From contig CAZZBB010000010.1 in NCBI GenBank assembly GCA_964652195.1, positions 47,032 through 111,031 of the forward strand: a stretch of 64,000 nt of DNA, given 5' to 3'. Numbering within the stretch: position 1 is the stretch's first letter; the number at the start of each line of letters is the position of its first letter. The notes below the pieces were generated by a model. It was not told the DNA's origin. It made no database searches and saw only the letters and a list, made by a program, of their open reading frames with translations. The position numbers were made by a program, and so were the translations under genes. This DNA comes from MSPOR6 sp964652195. Lineage in GTDB: Bacteria > Poribacteria > WGA-4E > WGA-3G. This document shows, in pieces, positions 18,876 to 27,722 of this stretch.

Positions 18876-19075
18876 CGGTGTTCCTACGTCCCTATAAAAA
18901 ACCTCAGTACCCTAACCATAGAACGGACAAGGTTTATACGTTATGAAAATTGTTATATATCAATCATCCCTAACCTTATATAAATAAAAATAACCAATTC
19001 AAGTTTGAAAAAAATATCATATATTTATCGGTATGTCAAGACCAAATAGTTGACTATCCGTTGTTTTCCTTTTCC

Positions 19076-19104
19076 TTGACAAAGCCAATTTTGAATGATA
19101 TAAT
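19076..19104 (+). promoter_or_regulatory. Perfect sigma-70 promoter of the beta/gamma-crystallin fusion gene
   Basis: TTGACA (19076-19081) and TATAAT (19099-19104) are separated by exactly 17 bases, 75 bp before ATG 19179. It matches the full consensus, so strong expression is expected. Confidence 0.75.
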
Positions 19105-19125
19105 ATAAATTACTATCAAGTCAAT

Positions 19126-19161
19126 TATAACATATATTACCTTTATAACATATATTACCTT
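19126..19161. repeat. 18-bp tandem duplication in a 5' leader
   Basis: The unit TATAACATATATTACCTT occurs twice without interruption, between the promoter and the start codon of the crystallin-fusion gene. It duplicates no obvious ribosome binding site. Confidence 0.7.
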
Positions 19162-19178
19162 CAACGAAAGGCGAAAAT

Positions 19179-20594
19179 ATGGCAGGTATGCCGAGGTTAG
19201 TCGTTGAAGTCTTTGAGCATGTCAACTATCAAGGACGCAAGGTAACCCTCATAGAATCTGTTCCAAGTACAATTGAAATTGGTGCCCAAGATATAATCTC
19301 TTCTATTAAGATATATCAGGGACCAGGATTCAATGCGTCTCCTAACTACAAAGCTATTTTTCATGAACATGTAAAATTTCAAGGGAGACGATTAGTATTA
19401 GCACCAGGATTCTATCCTAATATACATGAAGTTCCATATAATTTCGGGGATGCCATTTCATCTGTTAGTTTCAGTCCAGCTGCACATCCCACACCTCCAG
19501 AATATGGAACCATTCCCGTCATCATAGAAGTTTTTCGAGATATAGATTTCAGTGGTCAGCGAAACGTTATCCTCCGAGATGTGAGTTCAATGTTCGAAAT
19601 CGGTATCAATGATACCATATCCTCCGTACGTATTCAACGTGGACCCAATTTTCCTTTCAGCGGATGCCATATCCTTTTTTATGAACATGTGAACTTTGAA
19701 GGGCGTAGACTCAACCTTAGTCTAAACTCCCGAGAATTCCAAATGTCGTTTAGAAATTTACGCTCCCTTCCGCATTCTCAATCATTTTCTGACATTATTT
19801 CATCCTTAAAAATAGTCCCGTTAGGTGTATTCCGAGTACTAATTGTTGTTGGTGATAGTCTAACCGGTGAACCTGCGGTTTTAGAATCTCTTACATCGCT
19901 TGAAGGTTTAGAATTTCAATACACAACAGTTTTTATTAATGACAACCCTGATAATCGTGGGGATGCGCGGAATGCTACAAAACTATCCAATATTTTACTC
20001 TCTGATTTTGACATAGTCTGGTTTACTTGGAATGGACCAGGACACGACGGTGAATATTTCGTTGAAGACGCAGAAGACGAAATCAAAGACTTTGTTAGAA
20101 AAGGTGGAATTGTTTGGGCGTCAGCAATGGATAATCATATTATTCGTCCTGATGGAGTGAATATAACTGAACCTACATGGCGCGGGGATTGGATGCCTGT
20201 TGATCGACATCCGATCAAGGTTATAAATTCTGAAGATTCAAATCTCACTGTCACAGAAGACGGACAAAAAACGGGTATGTTTACATGGCCGCATAAAATC
20301 AATGTTGATACTTTGATAACTGATGATCATTGGGTTACGAATGATCCAAGCTATCGTAAATTGGCAGTGAGAGAAGATAACGGGGACGCTGCCAGTGTGT
20401 TATTACCCTGGGGAGAGGGATACTATGTTACCTTTGCAATAGATACACGTGATGAACATCGCACTGCTATAGCTAAACCTCTAATTGAAAATACACTTTG
20501 TTATTTGGCAAGCCTTGCATGGCAAACCTCTCCACGCCAACCTCTTAGGGGGCGTTATCGCACAACCCAGGATAGGGACTTAAAGTTCCGGTAA
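19179..20594 (+). CDS. Two beta/gamma-crystallin domains fused to a ThuA-like (class I GATase fold) domain
   Basis: 471 residues. Four Greek-key motifs appear at about 5-47, 57-99, 112-150 and 163-212. Each carries the D-x-x-S-S calcium signature (DIISS, DAISS, DTISS, DIISS) and an F/Y-E-x-x-x-F/Y-x-G pattern (FEHVNYQG, YEHVNFEG). From about residue 220 a ThuA-like Rossmann domain follows: FRVLIVVGDSL, SDFDIVWFTWNG, FVRKGGIVWASAMDNH and GEGYYVTFAIDTR. ThuA folds are related to glutamine amidotransferases, but no catalytic cysteine is obvious. There is no signal peptide. GAAAGG lies upstream of ATG 19179, and a consensus promoter drives it. Confidence 0.8.
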   Translation: MAGMPRLVVEVFEHVNYQGRKVTLIESVPSTIEIGAQDIISSIKIYQGPGFNASPNYKAIFHEHVKFQGRRLVLAPGFYPNIHEVPYNFGDAISSVSFSPAAHPTPPEYGTIPVIIEVFRDIDFSGQRNVILRDVSSMFEIGINDTISSVRIQRGPNFPFSGCHILFYEHVNFEGRRLNLSLNSREFQMSFRNLRSLPHSQSFSDIISSLKIVPLGVFRVLIVVGDSLTGEPAVLESLTSLEGLEFQYTTVFINDNPDNRGDARNATKLSNILLSDFDIVWFTWNGPGHDGEYFVEDAEDEIKDFVRKGGIVWASAMDNHIIRPDGVNITEPTWRGDWMPVDRHPIKVINSEDSNLTVTEDGQKTGMFTWPHKINVDTLITDDHWVTNDPSYRKLAVREDNGDAASVLLPWGEGYYVTFAIDTRDEHRTAIAKPLIENTLCYLASLAWQTSPRQPLRGRYRTTQDRDLKFR

Positions 20595-20634
20595 GAACAT
20601 TTTCTTAAAGTATGCTCTTCTATAGGAGAAATTA

Positions 20635-22674
20635 ATGCGTTTTATATTTGTTGCTGTTTTCCTAATTGCCGTCGCTGTTGCTATCGGTTGGTTTACTTTT
20701 AATTTTTTTGACAATGTACAGACAGCTGCACGAGTAATGATAGCCGGCGGAGTCGTATTGCTTGGGCTCTTATTAACTTTCGGTATTTCTGTTATACGGT
20801 ATAGGATACCTAAAGCGGATATAGCACTTGTAAGGACTGGGGGTGCGAAAGCCAAAATCAACATTACTGGTGGACTCTGGGTTAACACGATTATTCACGA
20901 AATTAAAGAAATATCACTCAATACTATGCGAATTGAAGTGTTGCGGGAACAGTCCGATTCTCTGATAACGCTTGACCTTAACAGGGCAGACATTGAGGTT
21001 GTTTTCTATCTAAAAGTAGACCCTGATGAGGACGATATTTTAAAGGCTGCTCAAGCTCTTGGTGATAAATCTATGACACCAGAAACAGTTCGCGAACTTA
21101 TTGAACCTATGTTAGATGGTGCTCTAAGAAGTGTTGCTGCGGAAAGTGATATTCAAGACCTACTTCAGAAGCGAATTGAATTTGCAATGAATGTTGAACG
21201 GACTGTTGGAGATAGTCTCAAAGCTGATAACGGATTGACGCTTGATACAGTATCAATTATTCGTGTTGATCAAACTCCTATAGAGATGTTGGATACCGAA
21301 AACAGATTTGATGCTGTCGGTATCCGTGAAATTACTGACATCACTGCTGATCAAGCCCGTGAAAAAGAGCGAATCATTCAACAGAAAGAGGCGGACATCG
21401 TTGAAATTGAAGTATTAGCCAGAATCCGTAAACTCGCAGCCGAACAAGAAGAAGAATGGGCAGTGTCTGATCAACAGAAAAATATCGCTATATTTGCTGC
21501 TGAACGAGAAGCGGAAACGATTAAATTCCAGTTTGAAATGGAGCAGAGTGTTCAAGAACGTGAATATGAAATGAAACAGGAAGTCGAACGGGCACGCATC
21601 GCACAAGAACAGGTTGTTGTGGAAAGAGAAATTGAAATGAATCGTGATGTGGAAGTCGCTCGTGTCCAACAGGAGCAAATAGTTCAAGAACGCGAAATTG
21701 AGAAAAATCTTATTGTTGAAACCAGACAGATTGAACAATCAAAAGTTGTCCAACTCGCAGAAATTGAACAGCATCTCATCGTACAAATGGAAAAGATTGA
21801 ACAGGAACAGACTGTTGACGTTAGAGAAATAGAAAAACAATTAATGGTCGAGAAAGCCCGTATTGTCCAGGAAGAGGGTGTTGCCTTAAGAGATGTTGAA
21901 AAAGAATTACAAGTTCAGACTGCTAAGCTGTCTCAAGAACAACAAGTACAACAACGTGAAATTGAGAAACATCTCGTTGTTGAAACTGCTCAAATTGACC
22001 AGAATCGACAGGTTGAACTCACTGAAATTAATAAGATGTTGGTTGTTGAACAGTCTCGCATCAATCAAGAATTACAGGTTGCTCTTGTTGACGAAGACCG
22101 AAAGATTGAGGTTGCAGCTAAACAGCAGGTTACCGCCTTAGCAGAGAAAGAAAAATTAGTGGCAGAAGCAGAACGGATGGGTGCAGAAGTTAATGTCACT
22201 GCTACGGAACAGGTTATGGGTGCTGAATGGCAACGAGATGTTGCAGTCCTTGGTGCAGAAGCGCAAGCACAACCCATTGAACGACTCGCAGATGCTGTGT
22301 TATCAGAAGCTCGAGCTAAAGCACAAGGTGAAATGGCGGAATATGAAGCACGTAATGTTGCTGAGCAACGTGTTCTTGTACAAGAGGCCATTTTGGAGTT
22401 AATTGAGGAAGCACCGGATATTGTTGAACAACTTATGCGTCCCGCTGAGAAAATTGATAGCATCAAGATTCTTGATATGGGAAATGATGGTAACGGAGGA
22501 GTCAATCGAAGCAGCATGGGCCGACTTGCGAATGCTTTACTTGATACAGGGGCTATATCACCGATGCTCAAAGAACTCTTTAACTTTGCTGATGTAGATG
22601 CTGAAAAGGTCGCTGATAAAATTGCTGAATATCTTGCTGGCTTGGTTAACCCTTCCAACAGACCGGACGTTTAG
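20635..22674 (+). CDS. Flotillin/SPFH membrane protein with a long hendecad coiled coil
   Basis: 679 residues. Two N-terminal hydrophobic helices (about 2-22 and 35-55) are followed by an SPFH/band-7 domain (about 60-230: YRIPKADIALVRTGG, VFYLKVDPDEDD). Residues about 305-491 form 17 uninterrupted 11-residue repeats such as IVQEREIEKNL and VVQLAEIEQHL. The C-terminal part has the A/E-rich flotillin region (EKLVAEAERMGAEV, SEARAKAQGEMAEYEARN). Flotillins build oligomeric membrane scaffolds; YqiK is the closest named bacterial type. GGAG lies 7 bases before ATG. It starts 40 bp after the crystallin-fusion gene. An NfeD-like protein of the type that often partners flotillins is encoded separately at 47825-48463. 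Confidence 0.9.
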   Translation: MRFIFVAVFLIAVAVAIGWFTFNFFDNVQTAARVMIAGGVVLLGLLLTFGISVIRYRIPKADIALVRTGGAKAKINITGGLWVNTIIHEIKEISLNTMRIEVLREQSDSLITLDLNRADIEVVFYLKVDPDEDDILKAAQALGDKSMTPETVRELIEPMLDGALRSVAAESDIQDLLQKRIEFAMNVERTVGDSLKADNGLTLDTVSIIRVDQTPIEMLDTENRFDAVGIREITDITADQAREKERIIQQKEADIVEIEVLARIRKLAAEQEEEWAVSDQQKNIAIFAAEREAETIKFQFEMEQSVQEREYEMKQEVERARIAQEQVVVEREIEMNRDVEVARVQQEQIVQEREIEKNLIVETRQIEQSKVVQLAEIEQHLIVQMEKIEQEQTVDVREIEKQLMVEKARIVQEEGVALRDVEKELQVQTAKLSQEQQVQQREIEKHLVVETAQIDQNRQVELTEINKMLVVEQSRINQELQVALVDEDRKIEVAAKQQVTALAEKEKLVAEAERMGAEVNVTATEQVMGAEWQRDVAVLGAEAQAQPIERLADAVLSEARAKAQGEMAEYEARNVAEQRVLVQEAILELIEEAPDIVEQLMRPAEKIDSIKILDMGNDGNGGVNRSSMGRLANALLDTGAISPMLKELFNFADVDAEKVADKIAEYLAGLVNPSNRPDV

Positions 22675-22772
22675 AATTATAGGTCTGTGACGTGATTGTT
22701 TTAACATGTTATGAGTTAACATTTTCGGTTTCCACCTTTGACCGTACCAGTTAATGGGACATACAGAGAATC

Positions 22773-24086
22773 ATGCGCCATCAGAGACTTCCTACCAGAA
22801 AGAAACGCACCAGAAACCAACGGTGTCGTACTTGTAATTCTAATAATGGAAAACGTTCCTGTCCCGCTCTCAGTAACATGATAATCTGTCCTGAATGCTG
22901 TAGTGCTAAACGGGCAAAAATCCCTGGATGCGACCATAATTGCAAGTATTATAGTTCTCTCATCATACATAGTCGTAAACTATCACCCCCCGAATATCCA
23001 ATTTATCGATGTATGATTAGCCGTTCTCGTGATACTGGAATGGTTATTGTCGTTGGAACACGAAAACGACCAGATGGAAAACTCAAGGCGATGTTTCTTC
23101 TCCTTGATCTTTGGAAAAAGGGAGTTCGTGACTGCTTCTATGATGCCAACCTTACTGAAAGTCAATTTGAACGTGCTACACAAAGGTTTGGAAGCAGTTA
23201 TGTAGAACCCGAACAACCACTTCCTGAAGAACCTGTTGAACAACAAGAACCCGAAGAAGAAGTAAAGGAACAATTAGTTCGTGTTCCACGGAATACGCTC
23301 ATTATTGAAGCAGAATCCGCAATACATTTTGATAATGGTGTGAAACTTATTGATGATCCGGAAGCTTCAAACGGAAAAGCAATTGTTAATGCAAAAGATG
23401 CTCGTGGATTATATGAACTATATATACCGAAACCTGGAAAATGGTATATCTGGATTCGTGCTTTTTTCCCAAAAGATGGTGAAGATTCATACTGGATTGG
23501 AATAGATAATGCTGATTCGTACCCGCGTGATGAACAAGGTGGTCCCAGCGCAATCAGAATTAGAGTAGAACCAGGAGATACATCAAAATGGGGTCGTTGG
23601 CTATGGGATACCGCTACACACCCCCTTGGAAAGCGGATCCCGGGATACTTTCGGATTAAAAGTAAAGGATACTACCGCATCTGGTCAAAAGGTAGAGAAA
23701 TGGGATCAAGATTAGATCAAATTCTACTAACACGTTCCAGGAAATTTAATCCAGAAACTGCATCCGAAGGTAAACCGATCCCTATCCTAACAGCCCCACA
23801 CCCTTATGAACCTGCTACCTTTGAAGATTGTCGAAAAATAATTCGGCATGCTGTGGAAATATCTAAAGCTGTACAAACCGAATTTCCATGGGAGTTTAAA
23901 TACTGGATTAATGACATTTGGGGAGACATCAGGAAATTTCCTGAACATGAAGGTTCGCTTTATAAATGCCATAAATGTAATGCAGATTTGCCTGATCAAG
24001 CAGTTGACTTAATCAAACAGCACGCACATTCTGATGATATTCAATTTTATATTCTGTGTAGAAAATGTGGTGGTGAATTTGATTAA
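22773..24086 (+). CDS. Zinc-cluster protein with central CBM6-like domain and C-terminal zinc ribbon
   Basis: 437 residues without a signal peptide. The first 62 residues hold a cysteine-rich cluster (CRTC, CPALS, CPECC, CDHNC). A glutamate/proline-rich linker lies near residues 148-170. Residues about 178-325 resemble CBM6/CBM35-like beta-sandwich domains: LIIEAESAIHFDNGVKLIDD, YELYIPKPGKWYIWIRAFF and YYRIWSKGREMGSRLDQILL. The end has a zinc ribbon with paired CHKC and CRKC. A carbohydrate-binding fold between two zinc modules in an apparently cytoplasmic protein is unusual; I cannot assign a function. It starts 98 bp after the flotillin gene, and the next gene overlaps its end. Confidence 0.65.
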   Translation: MRHQRLPTRKKRTRNQRCRTCNSNNGKRSCPALSNMIICPECCSAKRAKIPGCDHNCKYYSSLIIHSRKLSPPEYPIYRCMISRSRDTGMVIVVGTRKRPDGKLKAMFLLLDLWKKGVRDCFYDANLTESQFERATQRFGSSYVEPEQPLPEEPVEQQEPEEEVKEQLVRVPRNTLIIEAESAIHFDNGVKLIDDPEASNGKAIVNAKDARGLYELYIPKPGKWYIWIRAFFPKDGEDSYWIGIDNADSYPRDEQGGPSAIRIRVEPGDTSKWGRWLWDTATHPLGKRIPGYFRIKSKGYYRIWSKGREMGSRLDQILLTRSRKFNPETASEGKPIPILTAPHPYEPATFEDCRKIIRHAVEISKAVQTEFPWEFKYWINDIWGDIRKFPEHEGSLYKCHKCNADLPDQAVDLIKQHAHSDDIQFYILCRKCGGEFD

Positions 24087-26247
24087 CAGGTTTTTTCTCT
24101 TTCTCGTTTTGTGTTTTAGCAATCTTATTCTTGTCACTACCATAGGTTTTTCAGCCCCACCTAATCCTTACCTCTATTTTGACATTGATAGCGACACTGG
24201 AAGATTAACCCCAAAATCCCTTTCAGGACAAAATGCTGAACTCAGTGTTCTTCAATATATGGAAGCTTTGGATGGATGCTGTTTAGCAAGGGAACAGAGT
24301 GTCCTTCAACCAGATGGTATAGAATATGTACTCGCCCTCAAAATTGACTTCAGCGACCAACCCGGTATAAGAAGTAGTGAAGAATTTAACGAATATCTTT
24401 ATGCTGAAACAGGTGTTTCCCTAAAAACCTACTTTCGTGAAAACTCATACAATCAGATGGATATACAACCTGGACCTGCTGGAGGTGTTTTACCTGCTGG
24501 TGATCAATGGATTCGCGCACAAAAGTCGATGTCTTATTACGGAGAAGGAAAAATATTGACACAGCGTTATCGAGAATTAGTTGCTGAAGCGTGTAGAGCA
24601 ATAGATAACAGTGTGGATTTTTCAAAGTACGATCGTGATAAAGATGGGGTTGTAGATCATCTCTTTCTTATCCATTCTGGTAATGATCAGTCATCTTCAG
24701 GTGATGAAAACGATATATGGTCTATATTAACACCAAGTGTCAATATAATCGTGGATGGAGTACGGGTTGATACAGCCGTAGTTGTTGGTGAAGAACCCGA
24801 CTTTGAAAAACCACACTTAGGGATATATTTTCATGAATTTTTTCATGATTTTGGCGCACCAGATGTATATGGACCAAACTTCACAGATGCACGAGATCAT
24901 AAATGGGGGTTAATGGGACAATTCGGTCCTTATCTGGGTCCTGAAGAATCCGGTATTGGAAATGGATTAGCACCCAGTCATATCATGGGGTATCTAAAAT
25001 GGGATTTTGATGCTCGACCTTCAAATGGAAGGGTCGGGTGGATTAAACCTGTAGATATTACACATAGCGGTCAAGTATCTGTTCCTGCATTTGAACTATC
25101 CTCAAAAACAGATAAATTGTTTAAAATAGATATACCGCATGAGAGGGAAACGCAAACAATTTTTGGTATTGATTTACCATTACCTAATGTTTCGACAAAC
25201 AGAGAGTTTTTCCTTATTGAAAATCGTTATAAAGACTCTGGTGCTATTTTTGATACTTATCTTCCCGAATCGGGTATTCTTATTTGGCATATTGATGAAA
25301 CGCAGGTGCGTCCCGAAAATAGTTTTGACGCAGGTTACCAGATTTGGCTTGAAGACCCGAATGATCCTGAACACCTTGGTATCCATCCTGAAGATCCTGG
25401 TATCATAAATATCAATACCATATCTGAAGGTGCAGCTTATTCTGCGGATGATGACCAAACCGCATTTACTCCGGGAACTTTACCAAACAGTAATTCTAAC
25501 AAAGGAACACCTACCGGTATATCTATTACCAATATTGGAGCGGAAGGTATGGTTATGCAGATGCTTGTTTCATTTGGTGATACCTATGAACCGAATAATA
25601 CTTTAGAAACAGCTTTTCCTATCTATTACGCTCAACCCTATCATTCTTTTCTATATGATGCTTCAGATACTAAGGATTACTTTCAAATTGAAGCTGCTGG
25701 AGGTGTGACAATTCGAGCGACTTTTTCCGTTTTGCCCTCAGATGTAGATTATCGTTTATCACTTATTACGTCAACCGGAGAAATTGTGGCAACTGGAAAA
25801 AAAGCACCAAACACTTTAGAGTATCAGATACTTTATCAACCTATTGCCAAACAAACGTTATATTTCTTAGTATCATCAAATAACGGGTTTAGCAGTACTG
25901 CTACCTATCGACTATTTGTTGAACAATTAGAACCAGGTCCTTTTGATTTCTATGAGACGCGTGTTTATCCAAATCCGTTTCGTTTTGAGAAATCCGAAAT
26001 GACGTTTGCCTACCAACTATTTCCATCTCAGTTTGCAGATAACGTATCCCTCGATATTTATACTATTAAAGGTGAGAAAGTCTATCGCAATAAACATCAG
26101 GATGTGTTTCCCCCTGGAGTATTCCGTTGGAACGGATCTAATCTCCATGGAACACCGCTTGCTCCCGGTATATATATATATCGCTTATCAGCTTCTCAGG
26201 CAGATACAGTTATTCAAGACATTGGTAAGTTTATTATTCTTAGATAG
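24073..26247 (+). CDS. Secreted M6 (immune inhibitor A-like) metalloprotease with sorting domain
   Basis: 724 residues from GTG 24073. I prefer this over ATG 24034 because it gives a normal signal peptide (NLINRFFLFLVLCFSNLILV) and only a 14-bp overlap with the upstream gene. The zinc site HEFFHDFGAPD matches the M6 HExxHxxGxxD pattern, followed by a GLMGQ Met-turn-like motif. After the catalytic domain comes a PPC-like domain (DTYEPNNTLETAFPI, about 510-620), then a FlgD-like/type IX sorting-type C-terminus (RVYPNPFR, WNGSNLHGTPLAPGIYIYRL). It is expected to be exported and surface-attached, degrading proteins outside the cell. Confidence 0.85.
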   Translation: MNLINRFFLFLVLCFSNLILVTTIGFSAPPNPYLYFDIDSDTGRLTPKSLSGQNAELSVLQYMEALDGCCLAREQSVLQPDGIEYVLALKIDFSDQPGIRSSEEFNEYLYAETGVSLKTYFRENSYNQMDIQPGPAGGVLPAGDQWIRAQKSMSYYGEGKILTQRYRELVAEACRAIDNSVDFSKYDRDKDGVVDHLFLIHSGNDQSSSGDENDIWSILTPSVNIIVDGVRVDTAVVVGEEPDFEKPHLGIYFHEFFHDFGAPDVYGPNFTDARDHKWGLMGQFGPYLGPEESGIGNGLAPSHIMGYLKWDFDARPSNGRVGWIKPVDITHSGQVSVPAFELSSKTDKLFKIDIPHERETQTIFGIDLPLPNVSTNREFFLIENRYKDSGAIFDTYLPESGILIWHIDETQVRPENSFDAGYQIWLEDPNDPEHLGIHPEDPGIININTISEGAAYSADDDQTAFTPGTLPNSNSNKGTPTGISITNIGAEGMVMQMLVSFGDTYEPNNTLETAFPIYYAQPYHSFLYDASDTKDYFQIEAAGGVTIRATFSVLPSDVDYRLSLITSTGEIVATGKKAPNTLEYQILYQPIAKQTLYFLVSSNNGFSSTATYRLFVEQLEPGPFDFYETRVYPNPFRFEKSEMTFAYQLFPSQFADNVSLDIYTIKGEKVYRNKHQDVFPPGVFRWNGSNLHGTPLAPGIYIYRLSASQADTVIQDIGKFIILR

Positions 26248-26465
26248 TTTATTCCTGTTGGGTAGATTCGGTTTCGCCTACATGAGATGTCCGTACCCAA
26301 TCGAATGCCTTTTGCCTTGTAAACAACAATTCTGTATATATCCTCATCAACATTATTATGTTGTTGACTAAAATTTGTAGTTATGGTAACTTAAAATCAC
26401 GTCTATTGGACAAACATCTAACCAGTTGCCATTTTCATATGGTAGGCAAGGAGGCAATTTTATCA

Positions 26466-27593
26466 ATGAAAATTATCAATCAACAGGAAAAAAAATATAA
26501 ACATTTCCCAAGGATTATGGAGTGGGGGCTAAGTAAGAGCAGGTTTGAAGGATGCGGTATACTGTTGAATCTTGGGATGCTTTTTCTGTTAGGATTCGTC
26601 ATAGCAGGGTGTGGTCAATCCTTACAAAGTCTGTCCCCAGTACAACCTGTTCATAATATCGCAGACGCATTAAAGGAACAAAGTATAGATCCTTCAGCAG
26701 ATATAGTTATACCTGCAATACCATCAGAAGATCTTGCTAAACCTGTCTTAGACAAACACGGTTTAGAAACAGTAGGGTTCCGACTTGTTAAGGCAGAGGA
26801 AGCAAATACAAAGAATCTATCTTATATAGTTGCTTATTCAGAATACGCCTATTCATTTGATGATTGGAAGGCATTTCTGGCAGACTGGGCTACTGTACAA
26901 CCCCAGATTGAATTACCCAAAGTAAACGAAGACAGGAAGAATGTCGATGTAATGCTAATTTCTGATTATCCACAAGCTTTTAATGTACAGGCACGCCAAC
27001 CGTTCCTTACAAAAACCCGTGATGGTATCACTGTTTCGATCTGTTATTGGCGTAGTGCAGATCTTGATCGGAAGTATAATGTTGGTAATGCATTTTCTCC
27101 CTTCTATGAAACTGAGGCAGCTCACCAAGGTGATAAAACAGATGTGTATTATGTAAAAATTACTAATGAACGAGAGAATAATATCATTATAGATGTGAAG
27201 AAATGCTCTATTGAAGATCAAGGTGAGAACGTATATCCGGGTATGGATTACGAGGATTTAAGAGATCGATTCCTACTTATGCCGCGCGCTACTGGACTCT
27301 ATGTTAAAAACGGTCTTGAAAAAGCAAAAGAGATTTTACTTGAAAAAAGAATGCCTATTGTTCAAAGGCAGGTAGGGGCAAATAGAACCGGTGTAAAACC
27401 TGGTGAAAGTGTTGAAGGGTTTATTCCATTTATTGAAATTAAAGCGAATGCAGTTGATCTGACAGTGACGATTCCAATTGAAAAAGCACCACCTCCAGGT
27501 GGCGTCCAACGCTATCAAACTATAGATTTCAATTTCCCATTCACACATAATAGAGGTATCCGGAACGCTCAACCTTCACCACAAAGATATTAG
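26466..27593 (+). CDS. Lipoprotein of unknown function
   Basis: 375 residues from ATG 26466, chosen for the GGAGG 12 bases upstream. The N-terminus is long and basic before a hydrophobic stretch ending in a lipobox (LLGFVIAGCGQ), so the mature lipid-modified cysteine is near residue 54. The body has a region resembling an immunoglobulin-like or secreted regulatory fold (VGFRLVKAEE, VYYVKITNERENNIIIDVKK) but I recognise no family. Nothing marks a substrate. It ends just before a strong bidirectional terminator. Confidence 0.65.
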   Translation: MKIINQQEKKYKHFPRIMEWGLSKSRFEGCGILLNLGMLFLLGFVIAGCGQSLQSLSPVQPVHNIADALKEQSIDPSADIVIPAIPSEDLAKPVLDKHGLETVGFRLVKAEEANTKNLSYIVAYSEYAYSFDDWKAFLADWATVQPQIELPKVNEDRKNVDVMLISDYPQAFNVQARQPFLTKTRDGITVSICYWRSADLDRKYNVGNAFSPFYETEAAHQGDKTDVYYVKITNERENNIIIDVKKCSIEDQGENVYPGMDYEDLRDRFLLMPRATGLYVKNGLEKAKEILLEKRMPIVQRQVGANRTGVKPGESVEGFIPFIEIKANAVDLTVTIPIEKAPPPGGVQRYQTIDFNFPFTHNRGIRNAQPSPQRY

Positions 27594-27636
27594 AATTCGC
27601 TGGTGTAGGTATTTCTTCTCTCTATACTACCTATTA

Positions 27637-27681
27637 TATAAAAGGCGTTCAGTACGTAAGTCGTATTGAACGCCTTTTATA
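27637..27681. terminator. Bidirectional intrinsic terminator between convergent genes
   Basis: A roughly 20-bp stem (AAAAGGCGTTCAGTACG pairing with CGTATTGAACGCCTTTT, one G-T wobble) around a five-base loop. A-tract and T-tract flank it, so it works on both strands. It lies between the plus-strand lipoprotein and the minus-strand dinG. Confidence 0.85.
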
Positions 27682-27722
27682 TTGATATTCAACTGGAGTA
27701 GTTTGAAAGGATATATCGTATA

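Larger units (their letters stand above)
18876..19178. other. AT-rich divergent intergenic region with a consensus promoter
   Basis: 303 bp, clearly more AT-rich than the flanking genes. It contains the perfect promoter at 19076-19104 and an 18-bp tandem duplication (19126-19161) in the leader of the crystallin-fusion gene. Confidence 0.6.

Noticed and set aside
22065..22658. 197-codon minus-strand frame inside the flotillin gene
   Set aside because: Antisense shadow of the A/E-rich flotillin C-terminus; the sense frame has clear domains.
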